DNA of 64,000 nt from Fibrobacterota bacterium (GCA_003165595.1 PLWQ01000007.1:1-64000); one strand, 5' to 3'; shown: positions 44,672-54,383, counted from the first letter of the stretch. Numbers and translations: made by a program. Notes: generated by a model from the sequence alone, not told the origin.

Positions 44672-45849
44672 GCGCGGCCGGCCGCTTGCGGAATCAAGGG
44701 CGGGGTCGAGACGTCCTTGCGGGCGAGCCTCTTTGCCTGCGCGAACCAGAAGTGCGGGCTTGCCGTGGAATCAGCCTTGTCCTCGCAAAGCGGCTTTATG
44801 AATGCCGAGAAACCTTCAAACAGTTCCTTTGCTTCCCTTTCTCTACCCGTCGTTGCTGCAATCGCGAGCAGGATATAGTAGGTCTTTGCGACGGAAGAAC
44901 AGCGGAATGGGCGCACGTCGGCGAGCACCTGCGACAGCCATGTTCTTGTGTTGTCAATGTGCTTGTCCCGCTTATCCTCAGGGGCATATTTTACAGCCGC
45001 ATAGTTGATGAATCCCATGAGGAACGGCGCATCCGCCTGGCGCGCCGTGGCAAGCGCACGCGTACACGTTTCGGCCAATAGGTAAAGGTGGTAGCAGCCG
45101 ATCCTTTGCCGGGGGTAATCGAAGAGTTCTTTCCCATAAATCGTGCATGATTCCATCAATTTTTTCCTCGTCTTCATCTGCTTGGACAGCTGGTGCGCCA
45201 CCTCCTGCGCCATGGTTGATTGCGGGCCCGTTCCATCCGGACGTCGGGCGTTGAAATGCGAGAAATCTATGGAGCACATTAAACAGCCGGAGCACACCAC
45301 GGGCAACAGTCCGAAAACGTCCACCTGCGTCCCTGTGCCGCGAGTGCGGCTCACGGGGAAGGGGTCGTCGCCGTCCCACGCCCACAGGTAATCGCTTTCG
45401 TCAATAAGATAGCCGTGAACGTCGGTGGAACCGCATATCGGGCACGAACACGAAAGGCGCGCCAGCCCGCTGTCGGGCGACGTGCATGCAGCGTAGGCAT
45501 GCCGCAGCCTGCCGGAAATTTCCCGCTCCAGGTCCGGTTCACAGGCGTACACGGCGAACACCGAGCTGAGTTTGACGTCGTCAAGAACCTTTGCCACCGC
45601 GGGCGAAGGTGAAAGCAGGCAGAGCCGTTTTCCGGCAAGTTCGAGCCGTTTGTGCAGGTTGATAAACATGCGGATAGTGCTTGAATCGATGAAATCTACC
45701 GCCGAAAGGTCGAGGACGAGGTCCCTGTCCGGGCAGGTCTGGATATACTTGGACAATTGAGGAGATATCTGCGGCAACACACTCACTTTCATGTCGCCCC
45801 TGCAGGAAAAGATATCGTATTCCCCTCTGGAAATAAGAAGAAGACTCAT
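44668..45849 (-). CDS. STAS domain fused to DUF2225
   Basis: The start MSLLLISRGEYDIF begins a STAS domain (about 1-110; VLDLSAVDFIDSSTIRMFIN, with Ser at the phosphorylation site of anti-sigma antagonists). A DUF2225 region follows, with a zinc-type knuckle CPICGSTDVHG and CSGCLMCSIDFSHF (two C-x2-C pairs), then a helical part to the end. DUF2225 proteins are uncharacterised. A link between a phosphorylation-switched STAS module and a metal-binding domain suggests a regulator. GAGGCGGG lies upstream, and a good promoter lies further up. It is convergent with ispF and overlaps its end. Confidence 0.75.
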   Translation of the reverse strand: MSLLLISRGEYDIFSCRGDMKVSVLPQISPQLSKYIQTCPDRDLVLDLSAVDFIDSSTIRMFINLHKRLELAGKRLCLLSPSPAVAKVLDDVKLSSVFAVYACEPDLEREISGRLRHAYAACTSPDSGLARLSCSCPICGSTDVHGYLIDESDYLWAWDGDDPFPVSRTRGTGTQVDVFGLLPVVCSGCLMCSIDFSHFNARRPDGTGPQSTMAQEVAHQLSKQMKTRKKLMESCTIYGKELFDYPRQRIGCYHLYLLAETCTRALATARQADAPFLMGFINYAAVKYAPEDKRDKHIDNTRTWLSQVLADVRPFRCSSVAKTYYILLAIAATTGREREAKELFEGFSAFIKPLCEDKADSTASPHFWFAQAKRLARKDVSTPPLIPQAAGRA

Positions 45850-45926
45850 GGAACCCGCCTCAGATTGACGAACGTCACACCGGTGCCCTGCCGACCGCGC
45901 AGCATAATGGCGCACCCGTACTTTTT

Positions 45927-45956
45927 ATCATACTATCATTGAATTGCAAAAGTCAA
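45927..45956 (-). promoter_or_regulatory. Promoter of the STAS-DUF2225 gene
   Basis: On the minus strand TTGACT (45956-45951) and TATGAT (45932-45927) are 18 bases apart. Confidence 0.6.
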
Positions 45957-45973
45957 ATGGAGAACGAGGATGG

Positions 45974-46507
45974 CTACCGGCGCGGATAAAACAGAGCCAC
46001 GAGCTTCCGGTAGGGAAACGACCGGCGGTAATCGGCCAGCAGATTGTCGATGTAGTGCAGCTGGCTCTTGGGCTTGCTGGCGGCCTTGTAGACGCCGGCG
46101 GCGCTCATCGTGTTGGTGTAGGTGTCGACGCCCACCCGGTGGTGGAGTTCTATGCGGACGGGCATGGTGAGGGTGTCCTTTGCAAAGGAATACGGCCTGA
46201 TGATACACTGCACGCGGACGGTTGCCGCTGCCGAATCGTCGACCACTTCGAAGTATCCGTATTTTTCGCACCGTCTAAACTCCGCGACAAGCGCATCGTG
46301 GAGTTCGCGAAAATGGACGAGGAGCAGGCTTCGGGTCGCGCTGTCCTTAGGCCAGCCGCTGAGGGTCTGCAAAGAAGAAGAATCGACTAGCGGGCTCAGC
46401 AGCACTTTTTCGTTAGCCAGAGACACCATGGCCGCAGTGCCCGTTTTTGCATGAACCGTGCACGCTCCCAGAGCGATTGCGGCTATCGAAAACCACATGC
46501 GCAGCAT
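45974..46507 (-). CDS. Hypothetical secreted protein (177 aa)
   Basis: The start MLRMWFSIAAIALGACTVHA gives a signal peptide and has GGAGA upstream; an earlier ATG adds a polar extension. LGAC resembles a lipobox, so it may be a lipoprotein. The mature part has mixed strands and helices, for example LLLVHFRELHDALVAEFRRC and TVRVQCIIRPYSFAKDTL, a pattern seen in small outer-membrane-associated proteins that assemble or sense envelope components, but I cannot name a family. It follows the metalloprotease gene on the same strand after 22 bases and was probably co-transcribed with it. Confidence 0.6.
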   Translation of the reverse strand: MLRMWFSIAAIALGACTVHAKTGTAAMVSLANEKVLLSPLVDSSSLQTLSGWPKDSATRSLLLVHFRELHDALVAEFRRCEKYGYFEVVDDSAAATVRVQCIIRPYSFAKDTLTMPVRIELHHRVGVDTYTNTMSAAGVYKAASKPKSQLHYIDNLLADYRRSFPYRKLVALFYPRR

Positions 46508-46529
46508 GCTTTTTCTCCTTTGCTCCGCG

Positions 46530-48932
46530 TCAGGGAATAACAAATAACTTCTGCGCCTTTTTCTTCATGCCCTTTGTCACGGGATCCTTGTACCCGATAT
46601 GTGCAAAATAGATTCCGGGAGACACGGCCGCTCCTGCGGCGTTGCACAATTGCCAGTCGAATCCGTAGGCGGATTCCACGAGCGAACGCGGCTGGCCGTT
46701 TTGTCCTTTTACGGCATGGGTGAGAAGCGTTCCGTCAATGGCGTAAATCCATAGTTCGAGGATGTTCTGTCCGCGAAACAGCATAGCCTTGCGGTTCGCG
46801 ATCCTTGCAGGATTGGGATATGCCGTAAAGGGCACGGTCGTATCCACGGCAAACGCCTTCACAAACAGCGCGTAGATCCCGGGAGAGGGCGGTAAACATT
46901 GCCAGGTGACAATTGCGGAGTCGGCGGTGGCGGCGGCGACGCTCGCGCAGGGCGACCATTTGCCTGCCAACGAGTCGAAACGGCACACAACAACCGACGA
47001 ATCGGACACGTGGTGAGCCGCCTCCAGCGCCCGGACGACGGAACGGGATTCCGTAATAGAAAGCTGCATGGACGCGCCGGCGTACAGCCAGGCTGCCGGG
47101 AACTCGAGGTCATAGGCGGACCCTCCAAGCAGCAGGCTGTCGGCTAGCGCCGATTGCGCCTGCGTTTGCGTCAAGCCGGTCTTTGCCACGGTAAGCGTGC
47201 ACAGCAGGTCGCTGGCTGCATGCACCGAAACGGTTGCGTGCGGGTCGGTTGCCGGGGCGCCGGCCGCGGCCGACGAATACAGCGCTGTTTGTCCTTTGGT
47301 AACAGCCACGCCGCAGACCTGAAACGTTACTTTCGCCGAGCGGGCATGGTCGTAACGCGCGTTGACCGCAACGACAAGCGCCTCGTTGCAGGAGTGCCAT
47401 CCCGCAACGGTGGCCGCCCCCGTTCCTTTTGAAGAAAGCGGAATCGTAAAGATGGAATCGTGGGCCGGAACCGTATCCTTCTTGAGAATGCAGTGCACGC
47501 TCCACACCGGGCTCGTATCCGTGTCGCCGGCCGTTGTCGTGTCACCCGAAAAACTCAGGCCCAGGGTCGGGTTGTCGCTTGCCTGCCGCAGGTAGGAGAA
47601 CGTGTTCATGGAAAACAGGTTCACCGGCTTGGTCACCGAGCCGGAGGCGTCCGGAACGTCATTCGGATAGGGCCAGTCTCCTCCGAGCAACGCGGCGTCG
47701 GCAATGAACCTGCCGGCTACCGCTCGCGGGCCGGTGTAATAACTTGCCGTGTAGAAACTACCGAGGAGGTCGGCCCACGTGCGGCCGGCGGCCGCCGATG
47801 CCTGGTCGAAGTCGGGCTTGAGGTCGGTGGCTTGCCGGTAATTGATAAAGAAGATATTCTTGACGTAATCTATCCGCGGCGACGGGTAGGCGAACTGGTA
47901 CAGGTACATGCAGGCCAGGGCATTTTTATACTCGCTGTCGAAATCCGGGCTCACATGTTCGAACGCCGGGTTCGTGTTCTCGGTGAAGAAGGCGGCCATA
48001 TACTGCACGTAATCGTTGACATAATTGAACCCCAGGTCTTCCATGAGAACGGCGGAACCTTCAAGCAGCGATGCGGGGAGATCGTCCAGAATCACCTCTC
48101 CGGTGGACTGGTCGTATTGCCTGGTCATCGCATATTGAACCCCGTGGAAGAATTCGTGGCAGCAGGTGACGCGGAGCGCGTTCTCCGGATGAACGGCGTA
48201 GTCTCCCCAGAGTGACGCGTCCGAAAATTCGCTTCGGAGTTCAATGTAGCTCGCGTGTCCGATGCCGGCCACGGACTGGTTGATGAGGGGGTAGGTGTAG
48301 GCATAGACATCGTAGTCATCTCCGGTAAACAGCCGGATACTTATCTTGAACCTGGACGAGGGATGACCGGCGTCCACGAGAGGCCAGGGCTTTACAAACC
48401 CGAATCCACTGATTTCCATGGACCAGGCGCTGTCCGCGGCATAGGCGACCTGATCGATGTAGTCGGGAACGCCGTTGGGCGTATGCAATTCGCTGCGCCA
48501 GTTGCCTGGATTGTAACCAATGGTGTCTGTCGCGCTCACCGGTTCGCGGCCCGAGGTATCGTAGTAGATTTCGAAGTTTCCGCCGGGCGACACATACTTT
48601 TTCCACGTTGGCGGAATGTTACTGGCCTGGACATACAGGGCCTTGAACGATGGTGAGAGCAGGTTCTGGTATCTTGCAATTGCAAAGAGATCGGCTTCCG
48701 ACGGTGTAACAATCGGTCCCGAAATTTTGCCGCCGATCCCGGCGCGCCGCTGGAAATAGGGCGTGAGCCTTGCCTCGAACGCCGGAAGCGCCTGCCTTAT
48801 TTCGGCCAGGGTTCTTGCGCTTGAAAGGAGGCTCGACGCGCCCGCTCCATGGCTCCTGAGGGCCTTGGCCTGGACGGATATTGCAAAAAGCAAGAGAAAA
48901 AAGGCGAGTGATCGGCACAGACATTTGGTCAA
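46530..48932 (-). CDS. Secreted zinc metalloprotease-like protein with FlgD/T9SS-like C-terminal domain
   Basis: The signal peptide (SLAFFLLLFAISVQA) is followed by a large extracellular part. The zinc motif HEFFH is at residues 259-263 in VTCCHEFFHGVQYAMTRQ, the layout of the MXAN_6640-type putative metalloproteases. Nearby NGVPDYIDQVAYAADSAW is also typical. Beta-rich domains follow, and the last 95 residues (FTAYPNPARIANRKAMLF, AAGAAVSPGIYFAHIGY) form a FlgD Ig-like/T9SS sorting-type domain, common in FCB bacteria. The start is TTG with no clear ribosome binding site, but it begins the signal peptide exactly and no in-frame ATG is available. Substrate is unknown. A small secreted protein gene follows. 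Confidence 0.78.
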   Translation of the reverse strand: MTKCLCRSLAFFLLLFAISVQAKALRSHGAGASSLLSSARTLAEIRQALPAFEARLTPYFQRRAGIGGKISGPIVTPSEADLFAIARYQNLLSPSFKALYVQASNIPPTWKKYVSPGGNFEIYYDTSGREPVSATDTIGYNPGNWRSELHTPNGVPDYIDQVAYAADSAWSMEISGFGFVKPWPLVDAGHPSSRFKISIRLFTGDDYDVYAYTYPLINQSVAGIGHASYIELRSEFSDASLWGDYAVHPENALRVTCCHEFFHGVQYAMTRQYDQSTGEVILDDLPASLLEGSAVLMEDLGFNYVNDYVQYMAAFFTENTNPAFEHVSPDFDSEYKNALACMYLYQFAYPSPRIDYVKNIFFINYRQATDLKPDFDQASAAAGRTWADLLGSFYTASYYTGPRAVAGRFIADAALLGGDWPYPNDVPDASGSVTKPVNLFSMNTFSYLRQASDNPTLGLSFSGDTTTAGDTDTSPVWSVHCILKKDTVPAHDSIFTIPLSSKGTGAATVAGWHSCNEALVVAVNARYDHARSAKVTFQVCGVAVTKGQTALYSSAAAGAPATDPHATVSVHAASDLLCTLTVAKTGLTQTQAQSALADSLLLGGSAYDLEFPAAWLYAGASMQLSITESRSVVRALEAAHHVSDSSVVVCRFDSLAGKWSPCASVAAATADSAIVTWQCLPPSPGIYALFVKAFAVDTTVPFTAYPNPARIANRKAMLFRGQNILELWIYAIDGTLLTHAVKGQNGQPRSLVESAYGFDWQLCNAAGAAVSPGIYFAHIGYKDPVTKGMKKKAQKLFVIP

Positions 48933-48968
48933 GGGAGCAAGTCCAATCGCTTGAGGTGAGTAAGAAGA

Positions 48969-48996
48969 AAAATAGGTTGTAATGATTACGTTTCAA
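48969..48996 (-). promoter_or_regulatory. Possible promoter of the metalloprotease gene
   Basis: On the minus strand TTGAAA (48996-48991) and TATTTT (48974-48969) are 16 bases apart, about 35 bases before the start codon. Confidence 0.4.
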
Positions 48997-49180
48997 AAAC
49001 AAATACTTGTATCACGAGCATTCAACCATGACCGACGAGTAAGCGCAAGCCTTGGATCGGTCAGATGTTGCGGAAGAAGCGGTGAGAGTCGTGCAAACGA
49101 ATCGGGGTGCAAAAGCAGCGGGGAACGCGGGTAATCTCGCGGATGGGCCCGGGCCCGCGCTCTCCGGCAAGCCGATCACC

Positions 49181-49220
49181 AAAAAAAAACGGAGAGCGAG
49201 CTTTTTGAGCCCGCTCTCCG
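49181..49220 (-). terminator. Strong intrinsic terminator, minus strand
   Basis: On the minus strand CGGAGAGCG and CGCTCTCCG form a nine-pair stem extended by GCT/AGC, followed by nine T. The same arm CGCTCTCCG occurs a third time at 49158-49166, just beyond the T run. No protein gene ends here: the TPR gene upstream stops at 49434, more than 210 bases away. Confidence 0.85.
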
Positions 49221-49420
49221 ATGAGAAAGGATTGTCCCGCTGCCTAATGTCTCTTGTCACCCGCAGACTTGGGGAAGCTATGAGTGAACAGACGCACACA
49301 AGGGAGGTGCTTAAGCTTCGGGTTCCTTTTTTACTACTATCGGTTTTTGGAATGCGGGACTTTAGCGAAATAATTTAGCCCTGTTGCCCTGTCGGAAGCA
49401 TGTTACGTAATGCGCTGTTT
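49221..49420 (-). ncRNA. Candidate structured small RNA upstream of the terminator
   Basis: The 200 bases between the TPR gene stop and the strong minus-strand terminator contain no convincing protein gene on either strand but hold pairing segments such as GTCTGTTCAC with GTGACAAGAGAC. Length and terminator would fit a free-standing small RNA (6S-like in size) or a long 3' end of the TPR transcript. I could not match a known RNA family by eye. Bases 48933-49180 are otherwise empty apart from the metalloprotease promoter. Confidence 0.3.
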
Positions 49421-49433
49421 TATAATGAGCTGG

Positions 49434-50210
49434 CTACGTCTCTTGGGCTTCGAAATCCGGCGCGATAACGGTGAGGAACGGAAATGTTTTGACGTAGAGG
49501 CCAAAAATCTCCCTGGCTTCGCCGACTCTGCCGCAGGACTTTGCCGCGTCGAGAAGATTCAGGAAGTTGTCGCGCGACGTGGGATTGAGCTTGATTGATT
49601 CCGTAAAGAGCGTAAAAGCGTCGCTGTAGCGCTGCTGGTAAAAGGAGATGACGCCCAGGCCGGAGAAAACCTCGGCCGACGGACCTTCCTCGTCGTTGAT
49701 CTTGAGCAGTTTCTCCATGGCGACAAACAGCTTGCCTTCCGCGATGAGGGCCAGGGCCTCCTCCACTCTCGGGTTGTACACGCCGACAATGAGGCCTCTT
49801 TCCGAATTGTAAATCCCATCGCCCTGTTCCAGTATGCTGTCGCGGATCACGTGGATCTCCTCGACCCCGGGGTTCAGAAGCAGCGCCTGCTCGAAGTAGG
49901 GGAGCGCTTCGCCGATGCGCCGCAGCTTGAGCGAGGCGTCGAAGAAATTGATGAGGGCGTCGGTATAATCGGGTTTGGTGGTAAGGGCCTTCTTGAACAT
50001 GGCATAGGCGTCTTCCCATGCCTTCCGGCTCCATGACACGATGCCGATATTGTTGTAGGCCCGGTAGTTCGACGGGTCTTTTCCAACAATATCAACGAGT
50101 GCTCTAGCCGCTGCGGGCAAATCGCCCGCAGCGATGTATTCTTCGGCCTTCTGGTTCTCCGCAATGTACAGTTCTTCCGGGATGTTTTGAGCAGGGTTGC
50201 TTTCTGCCAT
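49434..50210 (-). CDS. Cytoplasmic TPR protein
   Basis: The 258-residue product has no signal peptide. TPR helices are clear at about 18-120 (AGDLPAAARALVDIVGKDPS, YRAYNNIGIVSWSRKAWEDA, YAMFKKALTTKPDYTDAL) and again at about 165-245 (SGLGVISFYQQRYSDAFTLF). It is a scaffold-type protein without an enzymatic domain. The start has GGAGGAG upstream and a TATAAT (50290-50285 on the minus strand) beyond it. It is divergent from dsbD. Partner proteins cannot be named. Confidence 0.75.
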   Translation of the reverse strand: MAESNPAQNIPEELYIAENQKAEEYIAAGDLPAAARALVDIVGKDPSNYRAYNNIGIVSWSRKAWEDAYAMFKKALTTKPDYTDALINFFDASLKLRRIGEALPYFEQALLLNPGVEEIHVIRDSILEQGDGIYNSERGLIVGVYNPRVEEALALIAEGKLFVAMEKLLKINDEEGPSAEVFSGLGVISFYQQRYSDAFTLFTESIKLNPTSRDNFLNLLDAAKSCGRVGEAREIFGLYVKTFPFLTVIAPDFEAQET

Positions 50211-50416
50211 GGTCGGGTAGCTCCTCCGCGTGAAAACGTCTGCCGATCAAAAAAGGATCACGCGCATTCGGAGTGCGGACGCGCATTATATTTTGTAAGG
50301 ACAAGGCCGGAGACTTCAGCGATTAATATAATAAAAGTGTCCGGACGCAGTACAGGTTTCTGTGCCGGTTTCCACAGGCTTTCGGGGACAACCTTATTGT
50401 GGAGCAGACTTACCGC

Positions 50417-52339
50417 ATGACCGCACTGCCTCGCGCAAGGGACGCTCAACCGATCATGCGGCTGGTTATCTCGCTTCTGGCGGTGTGCGTGCTGTGGTCA
50501 AACGCCCGTGCGGGGGCGCAGGACCTGACGGCGGAGATCGCGCTTGACAAACACGCATACGCTCCCGGCGACACGGTCATTGCCGCACTGCATCTCTCCA
50601 TTCCCGACAGATATCATTTGTACAGCAATCCTCTGGGACCCGGCATCGGCAAGCCCGCAAAGCTCCGCGTCTACAGCGACCGTGGCGTGCACTGGCGCAG
50701 CCTGTACAGGACAAGACCCAGGCGATTTTATCCGGAAATCGGAGATTGGGTATGGGCCTACGAGAAAAGCGCCTACTTCTTCCTCAAAGGAGTTGTCGAC
50801 AAGGAGTGTCCGCCGGTTATTGACGCGACGCTCTTTTTTGAAGGGCTGGAATGCGCCGCTTCGTGCATGCCCGTGAGTGTCGAGACCGACTTCAAGCTGG
50901 TGGTAACCGATGCGGCTTCCGGCGCGCCCTGCGAGGCCGCCCCCTACATTCGCCCGCTGCTCGCCGACGCGGAATCCATGGATTTTGAAGTGCTCCCTAC
51001 GCGGATTTCCATGAGCCGCGCGTCGGCGCCGCTTGGAGAGCTTTCATTCACGAATCTGCAGGGGTTGTCGGAAGAAAAGCCCTACGCGTGGGAATACGAT
51101 CCGGTGGAGAAGAGAATCTCGATGAGTTTTCTTCTCGCCATTGTGTTCGGGTTCATTGCCGGCCTCATTCTCAACGTCATGCCCTGCGTCCTGCCCGTGC
51201 TCGGCATAAAAGTGCTCTCTTTTGCAAAGGTTCGCAGCGACCCGCGCCGCGTGGTTCTCACGCGGAGCCTTGCCTTTGCGGGAGGCATGATGTGCGTGTT
51301 TATGGCTCTTGCGGCGCTCGCGTCGTTTGCGCACCTCTCGTGGGGACAGCAGTTTCAAAGCCCGTGGTTTCTTATTACCCTTATCGTGCTCACCGTGATT
51401 TTCGCCCTCGGATTGTTCGACGTGTATGTGTTCAACCTGCCCAATTCCGTTTCGACAATGGAACGCAGGAGTGGAAAGGGCTATTTTGGCGAATTTCTCC
51501 GCGGCATATTCGCCACGCTGCTTGCAACTCCGTGCAGCGGCCCGTTTCTGGGCGCCACGCTCGCATGGACGCTTACGCAGTCCACCCTGGTGATCTTCCT
51601 TGTCTTTGCTTCCATAGGCGCCGGCATGGCGTTTCCCTACGTTGCGCTTTCGGCAAGCACAACGCTGGTGCGCCTCGTTCCCAAACCGGGAAAATGGATG
51701 GAGGATTTCAAGCACCTTATGGGCATCCTTCTCCTCTGCGCCGCGGTCTATTTCCTGATGGGACTGCCTAAAGACATGGTGGTAAGCGCCGTGGGTTTTT
51801 CCATCAGCATCGCTTTTGCCGTGGTATTTTTTTCGCGCTTTGCGCCGCTGGGGGCATCGCTGTCGCGCTATGCAATTGCCGCCTGCATTGCCGCGGCAAT
51901 TGGCGGAGCCGGTTCTTATCTGTCGTTCGGCGTTATTTACAAAATCACATCAACCCGGGCGGCGCTCGAAGCAGCCGCGGATGATATCCAGTGGGAGGAA
52001 TTTTCTCCGAAACTCCTTCTGGGCGCGCATGCCAACGGGCGGCATGTGATCGTGGATTTTACTGCCAGCTGGTGCCTCAATTGCCAGTACAACATGATGA
52101 CCGTGCTTTCTTCAAGGGAAGTCCGCGATTGCATCGCGAAGAAGGACATTCTGGCGCTCAAAGCCGATGTGACCTGGACGAACCTTCAAGCCGAATCGCT
52201 TCTGCACCACCTGGGGTCGCGCAGCGTGCCGTTCTTCGCGGTTTTCCCGGGCGACGATCCGTACCACCCCATCATCATGCGGGACATCCTCAATAAGAGC
52301 GCGGTTGTCAAGGTGCTCAAGAAGCTGCGCGACAAGTGA
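50417..52339 (+). CDS. dsbD: Thiol:disulfide interchange protein DsbD
   Basis: DsbD passes electrons from cytoplasmic thioredoxin to the periplasm. The N-terminal periplasmic domain has the Cys pair in LECAASCMPVS. The membrane domain of about eight segments has the two key Cys in NVMPCVLPVLG and ATPCSGPFLG. A C-terminal thioredoxin-like domain carries WCLNC. All redox cysteines are present, at a normal length for the family. The ATG at 50417 has GGAG upstream; the ATG at 50456 (MRLVISLLAVCV) would give a shorter but equally good signal peptide. Its client proteins may include cytochrome assembly or the secreted proteins nearby. TATAAT at 50327 is a possible -10 box. Confidence 0.92.
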   Translation: MTALPRARDAQPIMRLVISLLAVCVLWSNARAGAQDLTAEIALDKHAYAPGDTVIAALHLSIPDRYHLYSNPLGPGIGKPAKLRVYSDRGVHWRSLYRTRPRRFYPEIGDWVWAYEKSAYFFLKGVVDKECPPVIDATLFFEGLECAASCMPVSVETDFKLVVTDAASGAPCEAAPYIRPLLADAESMDFEVLPTRISMSRASAPLGELSFTNLQGLSEEKPYAWEYDPVEKRISMSFLLAIVFGFIAGLILNVMPCVLPVLGIKVLSFAKVRSDPRRVVLTRSLAFAGGMMCVFMALAALASFAHLSWGQQFQSPWFLITLIVLTVIFALGLFDVYVFNLPNSVSTMERRSGKGYFGEFLRGIFATLLATPCSGPFLGATLAWTLTQSTLVIFLVFASIGAGMAFPYVALSASTTLVRLVPKPGKWMEDFKHLMGILLLCAAVYFLMGLPKDMVVSAVGFSISIAFAVVFFSRFAPLGASLSRYAIAACIAAAIGGAGSYLSFGVIYKITSTRAALEAAADDIQWEEFSPKLLLGAHANGRHVIVDFTASWCLNCQYNMMTVLSSREVRDCIAKKDILALKADVTWTNLQAESLLHHLGSRSVPFFAVFPGDDPYHPIIMRDILNKSAVVKVLKKLRDK

Positions 52340-52423
52340 TGTCTTTCTGTGGCGCGGAGCGCCATCATTTATTTTCCATCGTGCCTCGCAGCCCACACCC
52401 TGTATCCTGAAGGACACAGCACC

Positions 52424-54373
52424 ATGCCGAAAAATATAGTCCAGAAAATTCTTGACGATCACCTCGTTGAAGGCCAGCCCGTGGCGGGTTTGGAAGTCGG
52501 GATCAAGATAGACCAGACGCTCACGCAGGATGCCACCGGCACCATGGCCTACCTGCAATTTGAAGCGCTCGGATTCGAGAAAGTAAAGACGGAGGTGTCG
52601 GTCTCGTACGTGGACCACAACACGATCCAGGACGGCTTTGAGAACGCCGACGATCACAAGTACCTGGAAACCGTTGCGCAGAAGTATGGGATCTGCTTCT
52701 CGCGTCCCGGGAACGGAATATGTCACCAGCTGCACCTGGAGCGTTTCGGGTGCCCCGGGAAAACACTGCTGGGCAGCGATTCGCATACGCCGACCGGCGG
52801 CGGCCTGGGAATGATCGCCGTCGGGGCAGGCGGGCTCGACGTTGCCGTGGCCATGGGGGGCGGACCGTTTTACCTGTCGTATCCCAAGGTGATCAAGATA
52901 GACCTGCAGGGGAAGCTCAGCCCGTGGGTGTCGGCAAAGGACGTCGTCCTCAAGGTGCTCGAGATTCTCTCGACAAAAGGGAATGTCGGCGTTGTCGTGG
53001 AATACGGCGGCAAGGGCGTGGAAACGCTGAGCGTGCCGGAGCGCGCCACCATAGCCAACATGGGGGCGGAGCTGGGAGTCACGACGTCCGTTTTCCCTTC
53101 CGATAACCTCACCAGGGCGTTCTTGAAGGCCCAGGGCAGGGATGGTTGCTTTAAACCCGTTGCTGCGGACGATGACGCAAGTTACGATCGCATCATTCAT
53201 GTGGACCTGTCGGCGCTCGAACCGCTCGCGGCAACGCCGCACTCGCCGGGCAACGTGAAGCGGCTGGCCGAAATCGCGGGAACCAAAGTGCAGCAGGTCT
53301 GCATCGGGTCCTGCACCAATTCCTCGTACCGCGACCTCATGCTTGTCGCGGGAATCTTGCGCGGAAAGAAAATCGCGCCGCACGTATCGCTGGCGCTCGC
53401 ATGCGGCTCCCGCCAGGTTCTGGAAATGATAGGCCGCAACGGCGCGCTCGCCGACATCATTTCCGCGGGCGCCCGCGTCATGGAAAACGCCTGCGGGTTC
53501 TGCATCGGCAATTCACTGGCGCCCGCTACGGGAAGTGTTTCGGTGCGCACCAACAACAGAAACTTTTTCGGGCGCACCGGCACCGAAAGCGCGCAGGTGT
53601 TTCTTGTTTCTCCCGAGGCTGCGGCAGCCTGCGCGCTTGCGGGCGAACTCGTGGACCCGGCGAAATTCCTGAGCGGCCAGAAATACCCCGTTGTCGATAT
53701 GCCCGACAAATTTCTCATCGACGACAGCCTGATCGTTCGCCCTCCGGAGAAGACCGCCAAAGTGGAAATCGTGCGCGGGCCCAACATCGGGGCGCCACCT
53801 TCGAACGACGAATACCCAATGGCGCTGTCCGGGGTGGTGGCGATATGCCTGAAAGACAAGGTTACCACCGACGACATCATGCCCGCCGGAAGCCGCATGA
53901 AATACCGGTCCAACATTCCAAAATACGCGGAATTTGTTTTTGAGAGGGAAGACAAGACCTTTCCCTCCCGCGCCATGGAGAACAAGAAGAAGGGTCTGCA
54001 CAACATAATTGTCGCAGGCGAATCGTACGGCCAGGGATCTTCGCGCGAGCATGCCGCCATCTGTCCCATGTATCTGGGCGTAAAAATGGTGGTGGCGAAA
54101 TCCATCGAGCGCATCCACAAGGCGAACCTGGTGAATTTCGGCATTGTGCCCGCGCTGTTTGCCAATCCCGCGGATTACGAGAGCATCAAGCAGGGGGATC
54201 TGCTGGAGGTAAAGGACGCCTACACCGGCATAGAAAAAGGGGAATTGTCGCTTGCAAATTCATCGACCGGCGCCGTTATCGTGCTCAAGGTCGATCTGTC
54301 GGAGAGGCAGAAGCAGATCGTGCTGGCAGGGGGGCTCATCAACCTGACGAGAAGCAGGACAAAGGCGGGCTAG
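52424..54373 (+). CDS. Aconitate hydratase
   Basis: Aconitase interconverts citrate and isocitrate in the TCA cycle. The 649-residue product is of the compact mitochondrial-like bacterial type rather than the 900-residue AcnA or AcnB. Fe-S ligands are present in IGSCTNSSYRD and in NACGFCIGNS (C-x2-C), and the swivel domain carries GESYGQGSSREHAA with active-site Ser and Arg. Early segments include LLGSDSHTPTGGG. The start has GAAGGA upstream. It ends ten bases from argA, which is convergent. Related isopropylmalate isomerase or homoaconitase activities are less likely given the full single-chain layout. Confidence 0.92.
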   Translation: MPKNIVQKILDDHLVEGQPVAGLEVGIKIDQTLTQDATGTMAYLQFEALGFEKVKTEVSVSYVDHNTIQDGFENADDHKYLETVAQKYGICFSRPGNGICHQLHLERFGCPGKTLLGSDSHTPTGGGLGMIAVGAGGLDVAVAMGGGPFYLSYPKVIKIDLQGKLSPWVSAKDVVLKVLEILSTKGNVGVVVEYGGKGVETLSVPERATIANMGAELGVTTSVFPSDNLTRAFLKAQGRDGCFKPVAADDDASYDRIIHVDLSALEPLAATPHSPGNVKRLAEIAGTKVQQVCIGSCTNSSYRDLMLVAGILRGKKIAPHVSLALACGSRQVLEMIGRNGALADIISAGARVMENACGFCIGNSLAPATGSVSVRTNNRNFFGRTGTESAQVFLVSPEAAAACALAGELVDPAKFLSGQKYPVVDMPDKFLIDDSLIVRPPEKTAKVEIVRGPNIGAPPSNDEYPMALSGVVAICLKDKVTTDDIMPAGSRMKYRSNIPKYAEFVFEREDKTFPSRAMENKKKGLHNIIVAGESYGQGSSREHAAICPMYLGVKMVVAKSIERIHKANLVNFGIVPALFANPADYESIKQGDLLEVKDAYTGIEKGELSLANSSTGAVIVLKVDLSERQKQIVLAGGLINLTRSRTKAG

Positions 54374-54383
54374 GGCGTCCTCG

